64,000 bases of DNA from Cystobacter ferrugineus (GTDB taxonomy: Bacteria > Myxococcota > Myxococcia > Myxococcales > Myxococcaceae), in contig NZ_MPIN01000004.1 in NCBI RefSeq assembly GCF_001887355.1, positions 473,733-537,732 on the forward strand, read 5' to 3'. The notes beneath the pieces were generated by a model. It made no database searches. It was given only the letters and a program-made list of their open reading frames with translations, and had not been told where the DNA came from. Within the stretch, counting starts at the first letter, position 1. Each line of letters starts with the position of its first letter. Positions 46,006 through 54,873 of this stretch are shown here, one piece after another. The position numbers and the translations under genes are program-made.

Positions 46006-46496
46006 GAGATCTCCCGGTCCTGGAGCACTTCGTTGGTGCGGGCCTGGCGCCAGGCGGCGAGCCGCGGGCGCAGCTCGGGGTACTTGAGCGACAGGATGGA
46101 GGCGGCGTACAGGGCGGCGTTGACGGCGCCCGGCTTGCCGATGGCCATGGTGCCCACGGGCACGCCCTTGGGCATCTGCACGATGGACATGAGCGCGTCG
46201 AAGCCGTTGAGCACGGTGGCGGGGATGGGGATGCCGAGCACGGGCAGCAGCGTCTTGCTGGCCACCATGCCGGGCAGGTGCGCCGCGCCTCCGGCCGCCG
46301 CGATGATGACGGACAGGCCCCGCGACTCGGCCGTCTCGGCGTACTGCATCATCCAATCCGGCGTGCGGTGGGCGGACACCACCCGGACCTCATGCGGAAT
46401 GGCCAGCTCCTTGAGGACGTCGATTCCCGGGCGCAGATGCTCCAGGTCGCTCTTGCCGCCCATGATGACGCCTACCCACGGTGTGTCCGCGCTCAA
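46002..46496 (-). CDS. purE: N5-CAIR mutase (PurE)
   Basis: A 164-residue cytoplasmic mutase converting N5-CAIR to CAIR. The class I signature is clear: [10 protein letters not shown] at 10-19, the catalytic loop [23 protein letters not shown], and [33 protein letters not shown]. The start codon is TTG: AGGAGG lies seven bases upstream of 46496 and no ATG fits. The paired purK indicates the two-step bacterial route. It is first gene of purE-purK-ybaK. Confidence 0.95.
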   Translation of the reverse strand: MSADTPWVGVIMGGKSDLEHLRPGIDVLKELAIPHEVRVVSAHRTPDWMMQYAETAESRGLSVIIAAAGGAAHLPGMVASKTLLPVLGIPIPATVLNGFDALMSIVQMPKGVPVGTMAIGKPGAVNAALYAASILSLKYPELRPRLAAWRQARTNEVLQDREIS

Positions 46497-46646
46497 GCGC
46501 TTGCCTCCTGTGCGCCCCCCGGGTGATTGCCGCGAGGGGGAGAAAGCACTCGGAGATAGGGTGGGGGGCTGGCGCCGGTCAACACGGAAAATCGAGCCCG
46601 GGTGCTCCGGAGCCCGGTGGATGCCCGGCCGGAGCCCGAGCGGTGT

Positions 46647-48080
46647 TCAGTAGGTGGAGCCCAGGCGTCCGAAGCTCTTGAGGCTCTTGCTCTTCGAGCG
46701 CTTGACGGCCGCGTCCACTGCCGCGCCGTGCTCGGCCTGCTCGTAGTCCCGGAGCAGCTCCTGCTGTTCGGCCAGGTCCGCCGCCACCGCGGAGGGGGTG
46801 GCCACCTCGCCCGCCTGCTCGAAGAGCGCCTTGTTGCTCGCCACGTAGCTCTTGGCCTCCTCCTTGCGCCCCTCGCGCAGGGCCTCGGCGGCCAGCGTCA
46901 GGTTCTTCGCGCTCAGGGCCCGGGCCGCGTACACGGTGGCCTCCTTGTCCCGCCGGGCGAGGATCTCCTCCATCCGTGGCGTCACCCGCGCGCCCAGGTC
47001 CACCACGTGGAGCTGCCGCTCGTTGTCGCGCGGAGGCCGGAAGGACAGGGACACCTCGGTCACGTGGACCGGGCTGTCCACCCGTGCGTCCTCCACGATG
47101 AGCCGCGCCACCACCCGCTCCGTCTGTCCCGAGGAGAAGTCGGGCAGCCGCACCGTCACGCGGCGTCCTTCCTGCTGGAAGCGGTAGCCCAACATCTCCT
47201 CCAGCCGCACTCCCTGGGGCAGGGTGAAGGACAGCGCCACGTCACGCGCCACGCTGGTGGAGGCCTGCCGCAGATCCTTCTGGAAGAGGGAGCCGAGCTG
47301 GGCCGCGTCCTCGAGGAAGCCGTAGGCGCCCGAGCCCAGCTCGGCGAAGCCCTGCATCAGATCCTCGTTGAAGTCCGTGCCCACGCCGATGGCGCTCACG
47401 GTGATGCCTCCGGTGCGGATGTCCCGGACGAGCGCCGACAGGTCCGCGTCCTCGATGAGGCCCTCGGTGGGCTGGCCGTCGCTCAGGAGGATGATGCGCT
47501 CGACACAGCCGGTGCACCCGGAGGCGCGCACCTGCGCGCGGCCCTCCTGGAGTCCCGCGGAGATGTTGGTGCCGCCATCGTCCCAGATGCCGTCGATGTA
47601 CTGGAGCATCTGCTTGCGGTTGTCGGGGGTGGCCGGCAGTCCTCTCAGGCCGCGCACGTCCGAGCCGTAGTGGACGATGGCCAGCCAGTCATCCTCGCGC
47701 AGCAGGTCCACGAGGTGGCGCGCCGCCTGTTTGGCCTGTTGCAGCTTGTAGCCGCGCATGGACGTGGAGCGGTCGATGACCAGCGCCAGGTTCACCGGCA
47801 TCCGCCGGGCGCCTGGCACTTCCATGCCGGTGATGTCCACCGTGGCGAACAGCTCCGAGGTGCCCGGGGGAATGTAGGGATGGGACAGCCGGGCCGTCAT
47901 CTTCAACGCGCCCGACGCCTCCGCCCGGGGCTGGAGGTTGAGCGGCCCGTGGGGGCGCACCGGACTGGCTCCATGGGAGTCCTCCGGAGGCGTCGAGAAC
48001 GGGGAGGGGGGCAGCCCCAGCACCAGGGCGGTGAGGGCGAGCACGCCGGCCAGGGAGACGAAGACGGCCGTCTTGTTCAT
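46647..48080 (-). CDS. Exported von Willebrand factor A domain protein
   Basis: A 477-residue protein with an N-terminal signal or anchor (about 4-23) and a VWA domain (about 92-275). The MIDAS metal site is complete: DRSTS at 103-107, a Thr in GTNISAG, and Asp in LLSDGQPTEG. A beta-sandwich domain follows (about 285-370) and then a helical tail. VWA proteins bind partners through a metal; many myxobacterial copies are envelope proteins. Two cysteines (SGCTGC) sit in one VWA loop. It is downstream of the Cys-rich lipoprotein on the same strand (96 bp), possibly co-transcribed. The partner is unknown. Confidence 0.82.
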   Translation of the reverse strand: MNKTAVFVSLAGVLALTALVLGLPPSPFSTPPEDSHGASPVRPHGPLNLQPRAEASGALKMTARLSHPYIPPGTSELFATVDITGMEVPGARRMPVNLALVIDRSTSMRGYKLQQAKQAARHLVDLLREDDWLAIVHYGSDVRGLRGLPATPDNRKQMLQYIDGIWDDGGTNISAGLQEGRAQVRASGCTGCVERIILLSDGQPTEGLIEDADLSALVRDIRTGGITVSAIGVGTDFNEDLMQGFAELGSGAYGFLEDAAQLGSLFQKDLRQASTSVARDVALSFTLPQGVRLEEMLGYRFQQEGRRVTVRLPDFSSGQTERVVARLIVEDARVDSPVHVTEVSLSFRPPRDNERQLHVVDLGARVTPRMEEILARRDKEATVYAARALSAKNLTLAAEALREGRKEEAKSYVASNKALFEQAGEVATPSAVAADLAEQQELLRDYEQAEHGAAVDAAVKRSKSKSLKSFGRLGSTY

Positions 48081-48176
48081 GCGGAGGGGCTCCTGCGGGA
48101 GGACGAGGGGCCCGGCTGCTCACGCATGGCGCGGCGAAAAGGTCTGAAGACCCTCTCTCTCTCCGCGAAGTCGCGC

Positions 48177-48677
48177 TCAGCTTCCCGTCGTGCCCACGCC
48201 CTTGGAGGCGCAGAAGTTCGGCGACTCGGTCCGGCCGAAGTACTCCTCGAACGTCACGGGATCATTCTTCTTCAGGTCCGACAGCGCCGTCTCATCGAGC
48301 AGCAGCGGACGGCATCCCAGGGTCTGCTTGACGTCATCGACCGTTGACGGGTGGGTGACCGAGCAGTCGGTGGCGCTGTCCAGGTTGCACGGTGCGCTGC
48401 AATAGCCCAGCACCTGGAGGGCGTCGCCCTCGCCCGTCGTCTTGAGTTCGGTGCCCGCGGTGCGCACGCACACCAGCTCCTCACAGTCCACCGAGCCGAA
48501 GGAGATGAAGTCTTCGTTGAACCGGATGTCATTCGGGGAGACGGGGATGGCTTCCAGTCCCGTTGTCCCCTTGGGATCCTTCTTCACCAGCACACATGGC
48601 TTCCCAGTGTCGGAAGGGACCTCGCACCCGCCGCACAGCAGGGCGGCACCCAGAAGAAGAGCCAGACGCGCAGACAT
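48177..48677 (-). CDS. Cys-rich putative lipoprotein
   Basis: A 166-residue exported protein with a signal peptide ending LLCGGC (an imperfect lipobox). The mature part has eight further cysteines, spaced as in a disulfide-rich extracellular domain (CEELVC, GYCSAPC, DCS, GC, FC). I do not recognise the family. The ATG at 48677 places the signal correctly; the much longer open frame is shadow sequence from the divergent barrel gene. It is divergent from the gltB-like gene across 279 bp. In Myxococcus the OM lipoprotein GltK is encoded beside gltB-gltA-gltC, so a GltK-type role is possible but not shown by sequence. Confidence 0.65.
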   Translation of the reverse strand: MSARLALLLGAALLCGGCEVPSDTGKPCVLVKKDPKGTTGLEAIPVSPNDIRFNEDFISFGSVDCEELVCVRTAGTELKTTGEGDALQVLGYCSAPCNLDSATDCSVTHPSTVDDVKQTLGCRPLLLDETALSDLKKNDPVTFEEYFGRTESPNFCASKGVGTTGS

Positions 48678-48956
48678 CGACGTGTACCTCACCAGAATCA
48701 GTTGAAACGTGGGGGCCCACCGTAGCACAGCGCCCCGGACTGCCAACCGTGTCGCGTGCGCGGGGGGTCGCCGCCTGCTCGCCCTGGACATTGACCTTGC
48801 AAGAATACCGAGGGGGCAGACATGGGCCGGGGAAACCATTTTGAGCGGTTGATGGCCCACGAGAGTGGCGCATAGGATGCGAACTCGTAGCCGCCTCCGA
48901 TGTTGGATCCACATCGGTTGGCGGGAAGACGCCCCAATGACACGGAGCTCCCGGAA

Positions 48957-49787
48957 GTGAATCGCCTCCAGGCCGCCCTGCTCGCGTTGTTCCTCGCGCC
49001 CGCAGTACCGGCACTCGCACAGAACCAAGAAGAGGGGCTCGGACTCGATCTGAGCGGTGATCCCCAGAAGCCCCAGCAGGAAGAGACGGAAGCCGCCGCG
49101 GAGCCGCCTGCGGAGGAGCCTCCATTGCCCTCGCCCGTCGCGGAGGCCCCACCGGCGGAGCCGCTCACGCCGGCCGAGCGCGACGTCACGCTCGACGATC
49201 GCGTGAAGAGCGTGCAGCGCAAGGTGTACCTGAAGAAGAACCGCTTCGAGCTGGCGCCCTTCGTCACCCTGTCGGTGAACGACCCGTACTACACCAAGCT
49301 GGGGACCGCGGTGCGCGGGGCGTACTACCTGTCGGACACGCTGGCGATCGCCGGGCGCTTCTCGATCATGCAGGTGCTGCCCGAGGATGACGTGCGCATC
49401 GCCAAGACCACCTTCCAGGGCCGCATCTTCTACTCGGTGCCCCAGTGGACCGCCATGGGCGACGTGGAGTGGAGCCCGCTCTACGGCAAGGTGGCCTTCC
49501 TCAACGACATCCTCCACTTCGACGCCTACCTCCTGGGCGGACTGGGTGTGGTGAACACCGAGGCGGCGACGAGCTATGCGGTGGGCCCGCTTCCCGCCGC
49601 TGACCTCGGCATCGGCATGCGCTTCGTGGCCAAGGACTTCCTCGCGGTGAACGTGGCGCTCATCAACACGACCTACGTGGACCGGCCCCGGTTCACCACC
49701 AAGGGCGCCACCCAGAACCTCATGACCCTCAACGCTGGCATCTCCATCTTCTTCCCCCTCAAGTCGACTGGACGGGACGCCGAATGA
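48957..49787 (+). CDS. gltB: Outer-membrane beta-barrel, GltB-like (gliding complex)
   Basis: A 276-residue outer-membrane protein: signal peptide NRLQAALLALFLAPAVPALA, a Pro/Glu-rich periplasmic linker (about 20-75), then an eight-strand-type barrel with alternating strands (YLKKNRFELAPFVTLSV, AYYLSDTLAIAGRFS) ending in the aromatic ISIFFPLK. It is paralogous to the next gene; both have the LKKxRxELxP start. In M. xanthus, tandem barrels GltB and GltA lie next to the TPR protein GltC and form the outer-membrane part of the Agl-Glt gliding machinery. The symbol is inferred from that arrangement. GTG at 48957 is chosen because it begins the signal peptide; an ATG 57 bases upstream adds an unlikely leader. 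Confidence 0.7.
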   Translation: MNRLQAALLALFLAPAVPALAQNQEEGLGLDLSGDPQKPQQEETEAAAEPPAEEPPLPSPVAEAPPAEPLTPAERDVTLDDRVKSVQRKVYLKKNRFELAPFVTLSVNDPYYTKLGTAVRGAYYLSDTLAIAGRFSIMQVLPEDDVRIAKTTFQGRIFYSVPQWTAMGDVEWSPLYGKVAFLNDILHFDAYLLGGLGVVNTEAATSYAVGPLPAADLGIGMRFVAKDFLAVNVALINTTYVDRPRFTTKGATQNLMTLNAGISIFFPLKSTGRDAE

Positions 49788-50647
49788 AGACCGCCCATCG
49801 TCTGCTGATCGCCCTGGCCCTCGTGCCCGGGCTCGCGCTGGCCCAGGCTCCCGCCGCGCCGGCAACTCCCGCCGCGCCGGCCAAGCCCGCCCCGGCCCCC
49901 GCCGCCAAGCCCGCTCCCGCCAATCCGGCCGTCCCGCCCAACAGTCCCGTGGTATCCGGCTCGTCCGAGCAGGAAGCCGGTGACGTGTCGGAAGTGGACA
50001 AGGATCGGCTCGGGCCCCTGCGCGAGCGCGTGGTGCCCGTCTCCGGCCACCTCTTCCTCAAGAAGGGCCGCCTGGAGCTGAGCCCCTCGGCGACCTTCTC
50101 CATCAAGGACGCCTTCTATTCGAAGTACATCTTCGGCGGCGTGCTCACCTACCACTTCACGGAGACGCTGGGCATCAGCCTGCGCGGCGGCTACTCCCTG
50201 CCCACGGTGGCCGCGGCCGCGCAGATCTGCACCTTCGATTCGACGGGCGGCAACACCACCCGCGGCTGCCGCCGGCCCACCTTCCAGGATCTGGAGGACA
50301 AGGCGCCGGGGAAGATCCTGCTGACGGGCGGACTCGACGTGCAGTGGGCGCCCATCTACGGGAAGATGTCGCTCCTGTCCGAGCAGTTCCTGCACTTCGA
50401 CCTGTACGGCATCGCGGGCGCCTCCGCGATTCAGTACCGCGCGCCCGGCTCGACGGAGATCACCGCGGGCGGCAACGTCGGCGTGGGTATGCGCTTCGTC
50501 GTCAACCGCTGGATGACGGTGCGCACCGAGTTCCGTGACCTCATCTACGTGGAGAAGGCCGTCAACCCGGCCACCACGCTGCGCAACCAGCTGCTGTTCG
50601 AACTGGGTGTGTCCTTCTTCTTCCCCAACGCCCCTCCTGAATCATGA
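49784..50647 (+). CDS. gltA: Outer-membrane beta-barrel, GltA-like (gliding complex)
   Basis: A 287-residue outer-membrane barrel. Signal peptide at 1-20 (GLALA before QAPA), a 35-residue Ala/Pro/Lys linker, then barrel strands similar to the preceding paralogue (FLKKGRLELSPSATFSI, LGISLRGGYS, QWAPIYGKMSLLS), ending in LGVSFFFPNAPPES. Two Cys (QICTFD and RGCRRP) may form a loop disulfide. It overlaps the upstream stop as ATGA and its own stop overlaps the gltC start, so the three are a tight operon. The assignment as GltA rather than GltB follows gene order only. Confidence 0.7.
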   Translation: MKTAHRLLIALALVPGLALAQAPAAPATPAAPAKPAPAPAAKPAPANPAVPPNSPVVSGSSEQEAGDVSEVDKDRLGPLRERVVPVSGHLFLKKGRLELSPSATFSIKDAFYSKYIFGGVLTYHFTETLGISLRGGYSLPTVAAAAQICTFDSTGGNTTRGCRRPTFQDLEDKAPGKILLTGGLDVQWAPIYGKMSLLSEQFLHFDLYGIAGASAIQYRAPGSTEITAGGNVGVGMRFVVNRWMTVRTEFRDLIYVEKAVNPATTLRNQLLFELGVSFFFPNAPPES

Positions 50648-52665
50648 AACGTCTGCTCAAGCCCTTCTGCCTCTCCCTCCTCGGGCTCACGCTGACGTGG
50701 GCCCAGCCCTCGCCCGCGCAGAGCTTCGAGGGCCTGGACATCTCCCAGCCCAAGAACAAGAAGAAGAAGAAGTCCTCGCGCAAGCCCCGTGGCGGCAAGA
50801 AGTCCGGCGCCACCCAGGCTCCGGCCTCCGACGAGTCGGAGTCGGATGCCGCGGCGGATTCCTCGGACTCCTCGGCGGCCACGAACCCTCCGGCGGCTCC
50901 CGCGGCTCCCGCGGCTCCCGTGGCTCCCGTGGCCCCTCCGGCCGAGGGCACCGCCGCGCAGCCTCCCTCCATGGGGTTGGATCTGACGGCGGACACGCCG
51001 CCTCCCACCCAGACCGCGCCCACCATGTCCTTCGACGCGGTGGACGTGTCCGGCAAGAGTGGAGACCGCCAGCGCCTGGACGTCGCCGTGTCGCTCTTCA
51101 AGAACGACGAGTACGACAAGGCGGCGATGAGCGCCTTCGAGATGCTCCAGGATCCCAAGCTCGCCGGCCTCCACATGGAGGCGCGCTACGTGCTGGCCAA
51201 GGCCCTCTACCGCATGGGCCTGTACCACTCGTCGCTCGGTGAGTTCTCGAAGATCCTCGCCGTGGGCCCGGAGACGAAGTTCTTCCGCACCAGCCTCGAG
51301 TGGCTCTTCTTCATCAGCCGCAAGACGAAGAACGAGTCCGTCATCCTGGATGAGCTCGCGCGCCACGCGAACCAGGAGTTCCCCGATCGCTTCCGCAGCG
51401 AGTTCCACTACCTGCTGGCCCGCTACCACTTCGTGCGTGGCAAGGCGCTCGACGAGGTGGGCCGCAAGGAGGACGCGGACAAGAGCTTCAACGAGGTCAA
51501 GCGCCTCGTGCTGCTCATCCCCAAGACGGACGTCTTCTACCCGCGCGCCAAGTACCTCGAGGGTCTGGCCTTCTTCCGCTTCGGCAACAAGGCCGCCACC
51601 GCGTCCGCGCGCCGCACGGACATCAACACCCTGGGCGCCATCGACTCCATGAAGGAAGTGGTGCGCGTCACGCGCAACACCGCCGGCCTGGACGCGGAGC
51701 AGGTGTCGGCGAACCAGAAGCTGCGCGAGCTGGCGTTCATGCAACTGGGCCGCACGCACTACGGCATGCAGCAGAACCGCTACGCCCTGTTCTATTTCAA
51801 CAAGGTGGAGCGCGGCACCTCGCAGTGGCTCGAGTCCATGTTCGAGTCGAGCTGGGCCAACTACCGCGTGGGCCAGTACGAGCAGGCGCTCGGCAACCTG
51901 ATCACGCTCTCCTCGCCCTTCTTCCGCGAGGAGTACTTCCCGGAAGCGATGATCCTCAAGGCGGTCATCTATTACGAGAACTGCCGCTACCGCGAGTCGA
52001 GCCTCATCCTCCAGGACTTCGAGCGCACCTACCTGCCCGTGCATGATCAGCTCGAGATCATCACCAAGAAGCAGCTCGACGCGGCCGAGTCCTACGGCGT
52101 GCTCGCCGACGTGCAGAAGAAGAACAAGGATGGTCAGGAGAAGGGCGAGACGGATCGCATCCTCGAGCGCATCCTGCGCCTGGCCCTCACCGACCAGGAT
52201 CTCAAGAAGACGAACGACTCCATCCTCGAGCTGGAGGGGGAGATGGACGCCTTCTCCGAGAAGGGCGACACCTTCCGCTACTCCGAGCTGACCAAGCAGT
52301 TGCTCGAGGGCCTCAAGACGCAGCGCACCGCGCTCATCGAGAAGGCCGGTATGATGGCCAAGGGCAAGCTGGAGACGGAGCTCGCGGCGCTCAAGCAGTT
52401 GCTCGCCAACGGTCTGCGCATCAAGTTCGAGACCGTCACCAAGGAGAAGGAGTTCCTGGAGGAGCAGCTCAAGGCGGGCGGCCAGGTCTCCATCGTCAAG
52501 AAGTACAGGTACTCGGTGGCGGTGGCGGATGATCAGCTCTACTGGCCCTATGAGGGCGAGTACTGGCGCGACGAGCTGGGCACCTACCAGTACACGATGA
52601 CCAAGGGCTGCGTGCAGCGCGACTCGGCCAACCGGAACATCCAGCAGGCCAGCGGCGCCAACTGA
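50644..52665 (+). CDS. gltC: Periplasmic TPR protein, GltC-like
   Basis: A 673-residue exported protein. Signal peptide (about 1-25, TWAQPSPAQ), a Lys-rich patch (KNKKKKKSSRK) and Ala/Pro low-complexity segments (to about 145) precede a long helical TPR superhelix (about 145-500) and a C-terminal coiled coil (about 500-625). The last part ends with YWPYEGEYWRDELGTYQYT. In M. xanthus GltC is a periplasmic TPR protein required for A-motility, encoded with gltB-gltA. The same order and the overlapping ATGA junction support the name. It is followed by an intrinsic terminator 63 bases after the stop. Confidence 0.75.
   Translation: MKRLLKPFCLSLLGLTLTWAQPSPAQSFEGLDISQPKNKKKKKSSRKPRGGKKSGATQAPASDESESDAAADSSDSSAATNPPAAPAAPAAPVAPVAPPAEGTAAQPPSMGLDLTADTPPPTQTAPTMSFDAVDVSGKSGDRQRLDVAVSLFKNDEYDKAAMSAFEMLQDPKLAGLHMEARYVLAKALYRMGLYHSSLGEFSKILAVGPETKFFRTSLEWLFFISRKTKNESVILDELARHANQEFPDRFRSEFHYLLARYHFVRGKALDEVGRKEDADKSFNEVKRLVLLIPKTDVFYPRAKYLEGLAFFRFGNKAATASARRTDINTLGAIDSMKEVVRVTRNTAGLDAEQVSANQKLRELAFMQLGRTHYGMQQNRYALFYFNKVERGTSQWLESMFESSWANYRVGQYEQALGNLITLSSPFFREEYFPEAMILKAVIYYENCRYRESSLILQDFERTYLPVHDQLEIITKKQLDAAESYGVLADVQKKNKDGQEKGETDRILERILRLALTDQDLKKTNDSILELEGEMDAFSEKGDTFRYSELTKQLLEGLKTQRTALIEKAGMMAKGKLETELAALKQLLANGLRIKFETVTKEKEFLEEQLKAGGQVSIVKKYRYSVAVADDQLYWPYEGEYWRDELGTYQYTMTKGCVQRDSANRNIQQASGAN
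50893..50937 (+). repeat. 9-bp coding tandem repeat in gltC
   Basis: Three exact copies of GCGGCTCCC (from 50893) followed by GTGGCTCCC and GTGGCCCCT encode an AAPAAPAAPVAPVAP linker in the N-terminal low-complexity region. The unit is a codon multiple, so length change would stay in frame. Confidence 0.8.
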
Positions 52666-52728
52666 GTCTGTCTCTCCGGACAGAGGGCCTCCCGCCGGGG
52701 GGCTTCTCGTCGGGTGAGACTCGTTTCC

Positions 52729-52769
52729 GGGGGGTTGGATCCAGGTGGATCCAACCCCCCATCGTTTTT
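52729..52769 (+). terminator. Very strong intrinsic terminator after gltC
   Basis: A perfect 14-bp stem, GGGGGGTTGGATCC (52729-52742) and GGATCCAACCCCCC (52747-52760), closes a four-base loop AGGT and is followed by ATCG and TTTTT (52765-52769). It should end the glt transcript. It finishes only 23 bases before the plsX ATG, leaving almost no room for a separate plsX promoter. Confidence 0.92.
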
Positions 52770-52792
52770 CCCAAACCAGTAGGATGGGCCCC

Positions 52793-53821
52793 ATGGCCAT
52801 CAAGCCCGTCACCATTGCCTTCGACGTGATGGGGAGCGACCACGGTCCGGCCGAAGTCATCCGGGGTGCCGCGCAGCTCTCGCTGGAGTCCCCTCACATC
52901 CACGCGCTGCTGGTGGGAGACCGAGCCGTCATCGATGACGTGCTCGCGGCCACCCGGCACAGCGGCGAGCGCATCTCCGTGCAGCACGCCTCGGGGTTCA
53001 TCGCCATGGACGAGAAGCCCGGCGAGGCCCTGGCGCGCAAGCCGGACGCCTCGGTGTCGGTGGCGGCGCGGCTGGTGGCCGAGGGCGAGGCGGATGCGCT
53101 GGTGTCCGCGGGCAACACGGGCGCGTGCGTGCTCGCGTGCGCGCGCCACTTCCAGCTCCTGCCGGGCGTGCGGCGCGCGGCGCTCGCGGCGGTGTACCCC
53201 ACGCGCATGCGCCACGGTGGCAAGGAGGATCCCTTCTCGCTCATCCTCGACGTGGGCGCCACGGTGGAGGCCACCGCGGATGACCTGGTGACGTTCGCGG
53301 TGATGGGAGCGGCCTACGCGCGCATCATCTCGCGCAACGAGCAGCCCAAGGTGGCGCTCCTGTCCAATGGCACCGAGTCCACCAAGGGGCCGCGCCACGT
53401 GGTGGAGGCGCACGCGAGGATCGCCGGGCTGCCGGGCATGAAGTTCCTCGGCAACGTGGAGGGCGTGGACATCCCCAAGGGCACCGCGGACGTGGTGGTG
53501 ACGGACGGCTTCGTGGGCAACGTGTGCCTGAAGATGCTCGAGGGCGTGCACGAGACGGTGTTCGAGCTGGCCCAGTACGCGCACAAGGAGAGCCTGCGCT
53601 GGCGCGCGGGCCTGGCGATGCTGGCCGGCGGTATCCAGCGCATCAAGGACATCACCGACTGGGAACAGTACGGAGGGGCGCCGGTGCTCGGCTTCGATCG
53701 CATCTTCATCAAGGCCCATGGGCGCTCGCACGCGCGCGCCATCGCCAACGCGGGGAAGATCGCCGCCAAGGCGGCCGCCAATGAGCTGGGCAAGTCCATT
53801 CAACAGGGCCTGGCGCGGTGA
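52793..53821 (+). CDS. plsX: Phosphate acyltransferase (PlsX)
   Basis: A 342-residue peripheral-membrane enzyme converting acyl-ACP to acyl-phosphate for phospholipid synthesis. The family start is TIAFDVMGSDHGP, then ADALVSAGNTGACV, LLSNGTESTKG, VVTDGFVGNVCLKMLEG, and the C-terminal YGGAPVLGFD and GRSHARAIANA. Length is normal. The ATG at 52793 has AGGA eight to ten bases upstream; 52784 is an alternative start. The glt terminator ends just upstream. The stop overlaps the next gene as GTGA, suggesting coupled translation. There is no fabH or fabD downstream as in many bacteria. Confidence 0.94.
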   Translation: MAIKPVTIAFDVMGSDHGPAEVIRGAAQLSLESPHIHALLVGDRAVIDDVLAATRHSGERISVQHASGFIAMDEKPGEALARKPDASVSVAARLVAEGEADALVSAGNTGACVLACARHFQLLPGVRRAALAAVYPTRMRHGGKEDPFSLILDVGATVEATADDLVTFAVMGAAYARIISRNEQPKVALLSNGTESTKGPRHVVEAHARIAGLPGMKFLGNVEGVDIPKGTADVVVTDGFVGNVCLKMLEGVHETVFELAQYAHKESLRWRAGLAMLAGGIQRIKDITDWEQYGGAPVLGFDRIFIKAHGRSHARAIANAGKIAAKAAANELGKSIQQGLAR

Positions 53822-54873
53822 GCCTCCCGGACCGCATCGATCCCCGGCCTCCGCGGCGCATCTACCGCTGGGATCTCGACAAGACCTACCTGCAGACGGA
53901 GTTCGACTCCATCCGGGACATCCTGCGCACGGCCTTCCAGAAGGCCCACGAGAAGCAGGCCGTGCCGGGCGCGTCCGCGCTCATCCGCGAGCTGGCGGCC
54001 AATGGCGACTCGCGCCTGTGCATCGTCTCTGGCAGCCCGCGGCAGATGCGCTCGGTGCTCGAGGAGAAGCTCAAGCTGGACGGGGTGGTGTGGGACGAGT
54101 TCGTCCTCAAGGACAACGTGGGCAACCTGATGCGCGGGCGCTTCCGGGCGCTGCGCGGGCAGGTGGGCTACAAGCTGCCCGCCATCCTCGAGAGCCGCGC
54201 GCTCGCGCCCCTGGAGGCCGAGGAGGTGCTCTTCGGGGATGACGCCGAGGCGGACGCCTTCATCTACTCGCTCTACGCGGACATGGTCGCCGGGCGCGTG
54301 GACGAGCGGGTGCTCACGCAGATCCTCAACCAGGCGGCGGTGTACCCGGACGAGGTCGAGCGGGTGCACGCGGCGTGGAAGAAGATTCCGGTGTCGGATC
54401 CGGTGCGGCGCATCTTCATCCACCTGGATCGGCTCACGCCGCCCGCGCACTTCGCGGACTACGGCCCGCGCGTGGTGCCCATCTTCAACTACTTCCAGGC
54501 CGCGCTGGTGCTCCTGGCGGATGGCCACCTCACCGCCCCCCAGGTCATCAAGGTCGCCGTGGAGATGGTGCAGACGGCGGGGCACAACATCATCACCCTG
54601 TCCAACTCGTTCCAGGATCTGCTGCGCCGGGGTCTGCCCCTGCAGCAGGCGGCGGCGGCGCTGGTGCAGGCGCTCGAGGGGCCCAACGCGCTGCTCCAGG
54701 CGCTGCGGCCCATGCCGGACATCATCTCGGCCTTCACCAAGCGGCTCGCCGCGCTGGGGACCGAGCCCGCGCCGCCTCCCGCTCGGGCGGTGGACTACCT
54801 GGCCATGCTCCACCACGCCTTGCCGCGCACCCACAAGACGCGCAAGCCCCCCGCCAAGCCCCCCGCGACATGA
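53818..54873 (+). CDS. APP1/lipin-like HAD phosphatase domain protein
   Basis: A 351-residue protein whose first 180 residues carry a HAD-type phosphatase signature: WDLDKTYL (DxDxT, Asp19 and Asp21), IVSGSPRQM (Ser motif near 70) and FGDDAEADAFIY (Gly-Asp-Asp near 139-141). This order resembles the APP1/lipin catalytic family of phosphatidate phosphatases. The C-terminal half is helical and hydrophobic-amphipathic (LRRGLPLQQAAAALVQAL) with a basic tail. Starting at GTG inside the plsX stop, it is co-translated with an enzyme of phosphatidate synthesis, so a lipid phosphate substrate is a fair inference. No membrane helix is certain. Confidence 0.68.
   Translation: MSLPDRIDPRPPRRIYRWDLDKTYLQTEFDSIRDILRTAFQKAHEKQAVPGASALIRELAANGDSRLCIVSGSPRQMRSVLEEKLKLDGVVWDEFVLKDNVGNLMRGRFRALRGQVGYKLPAILESRALAPLEAEEVLFGDDAEADAFIYSLYADMVAGRVDERVLTQILNQAAVYPDEVERVHAAWKKIPVSDPVRRIFIHLDRLTPPAHFADYGPRVVPIFNYFQAALVLLADGHLTAPQVIKVAVEMVQTAGHNIITLSNSFQDLLRRGLPLQQAAAALVQALEGPNALLQALRPMPDIISAFTKRLAALGTEPAPPPARAVDYLAMLHHALPRTHKTRKPPAKPPAT

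Noticed and set aside
46593-46634. GC-rich palindromic stretch after the VWA gene as a terminator
   Set aside because: Several alternative short pairings and no T-run; too ambiguous to call.
48786-48801. Sigma54-like sequence TGGACA...TTGCA upstream of the gltB-like gene
   Set aside because: GG and GC are 13 nt apart instead of 12 and the -24 half matches poorly, so sigma54 would not be expected to use it.
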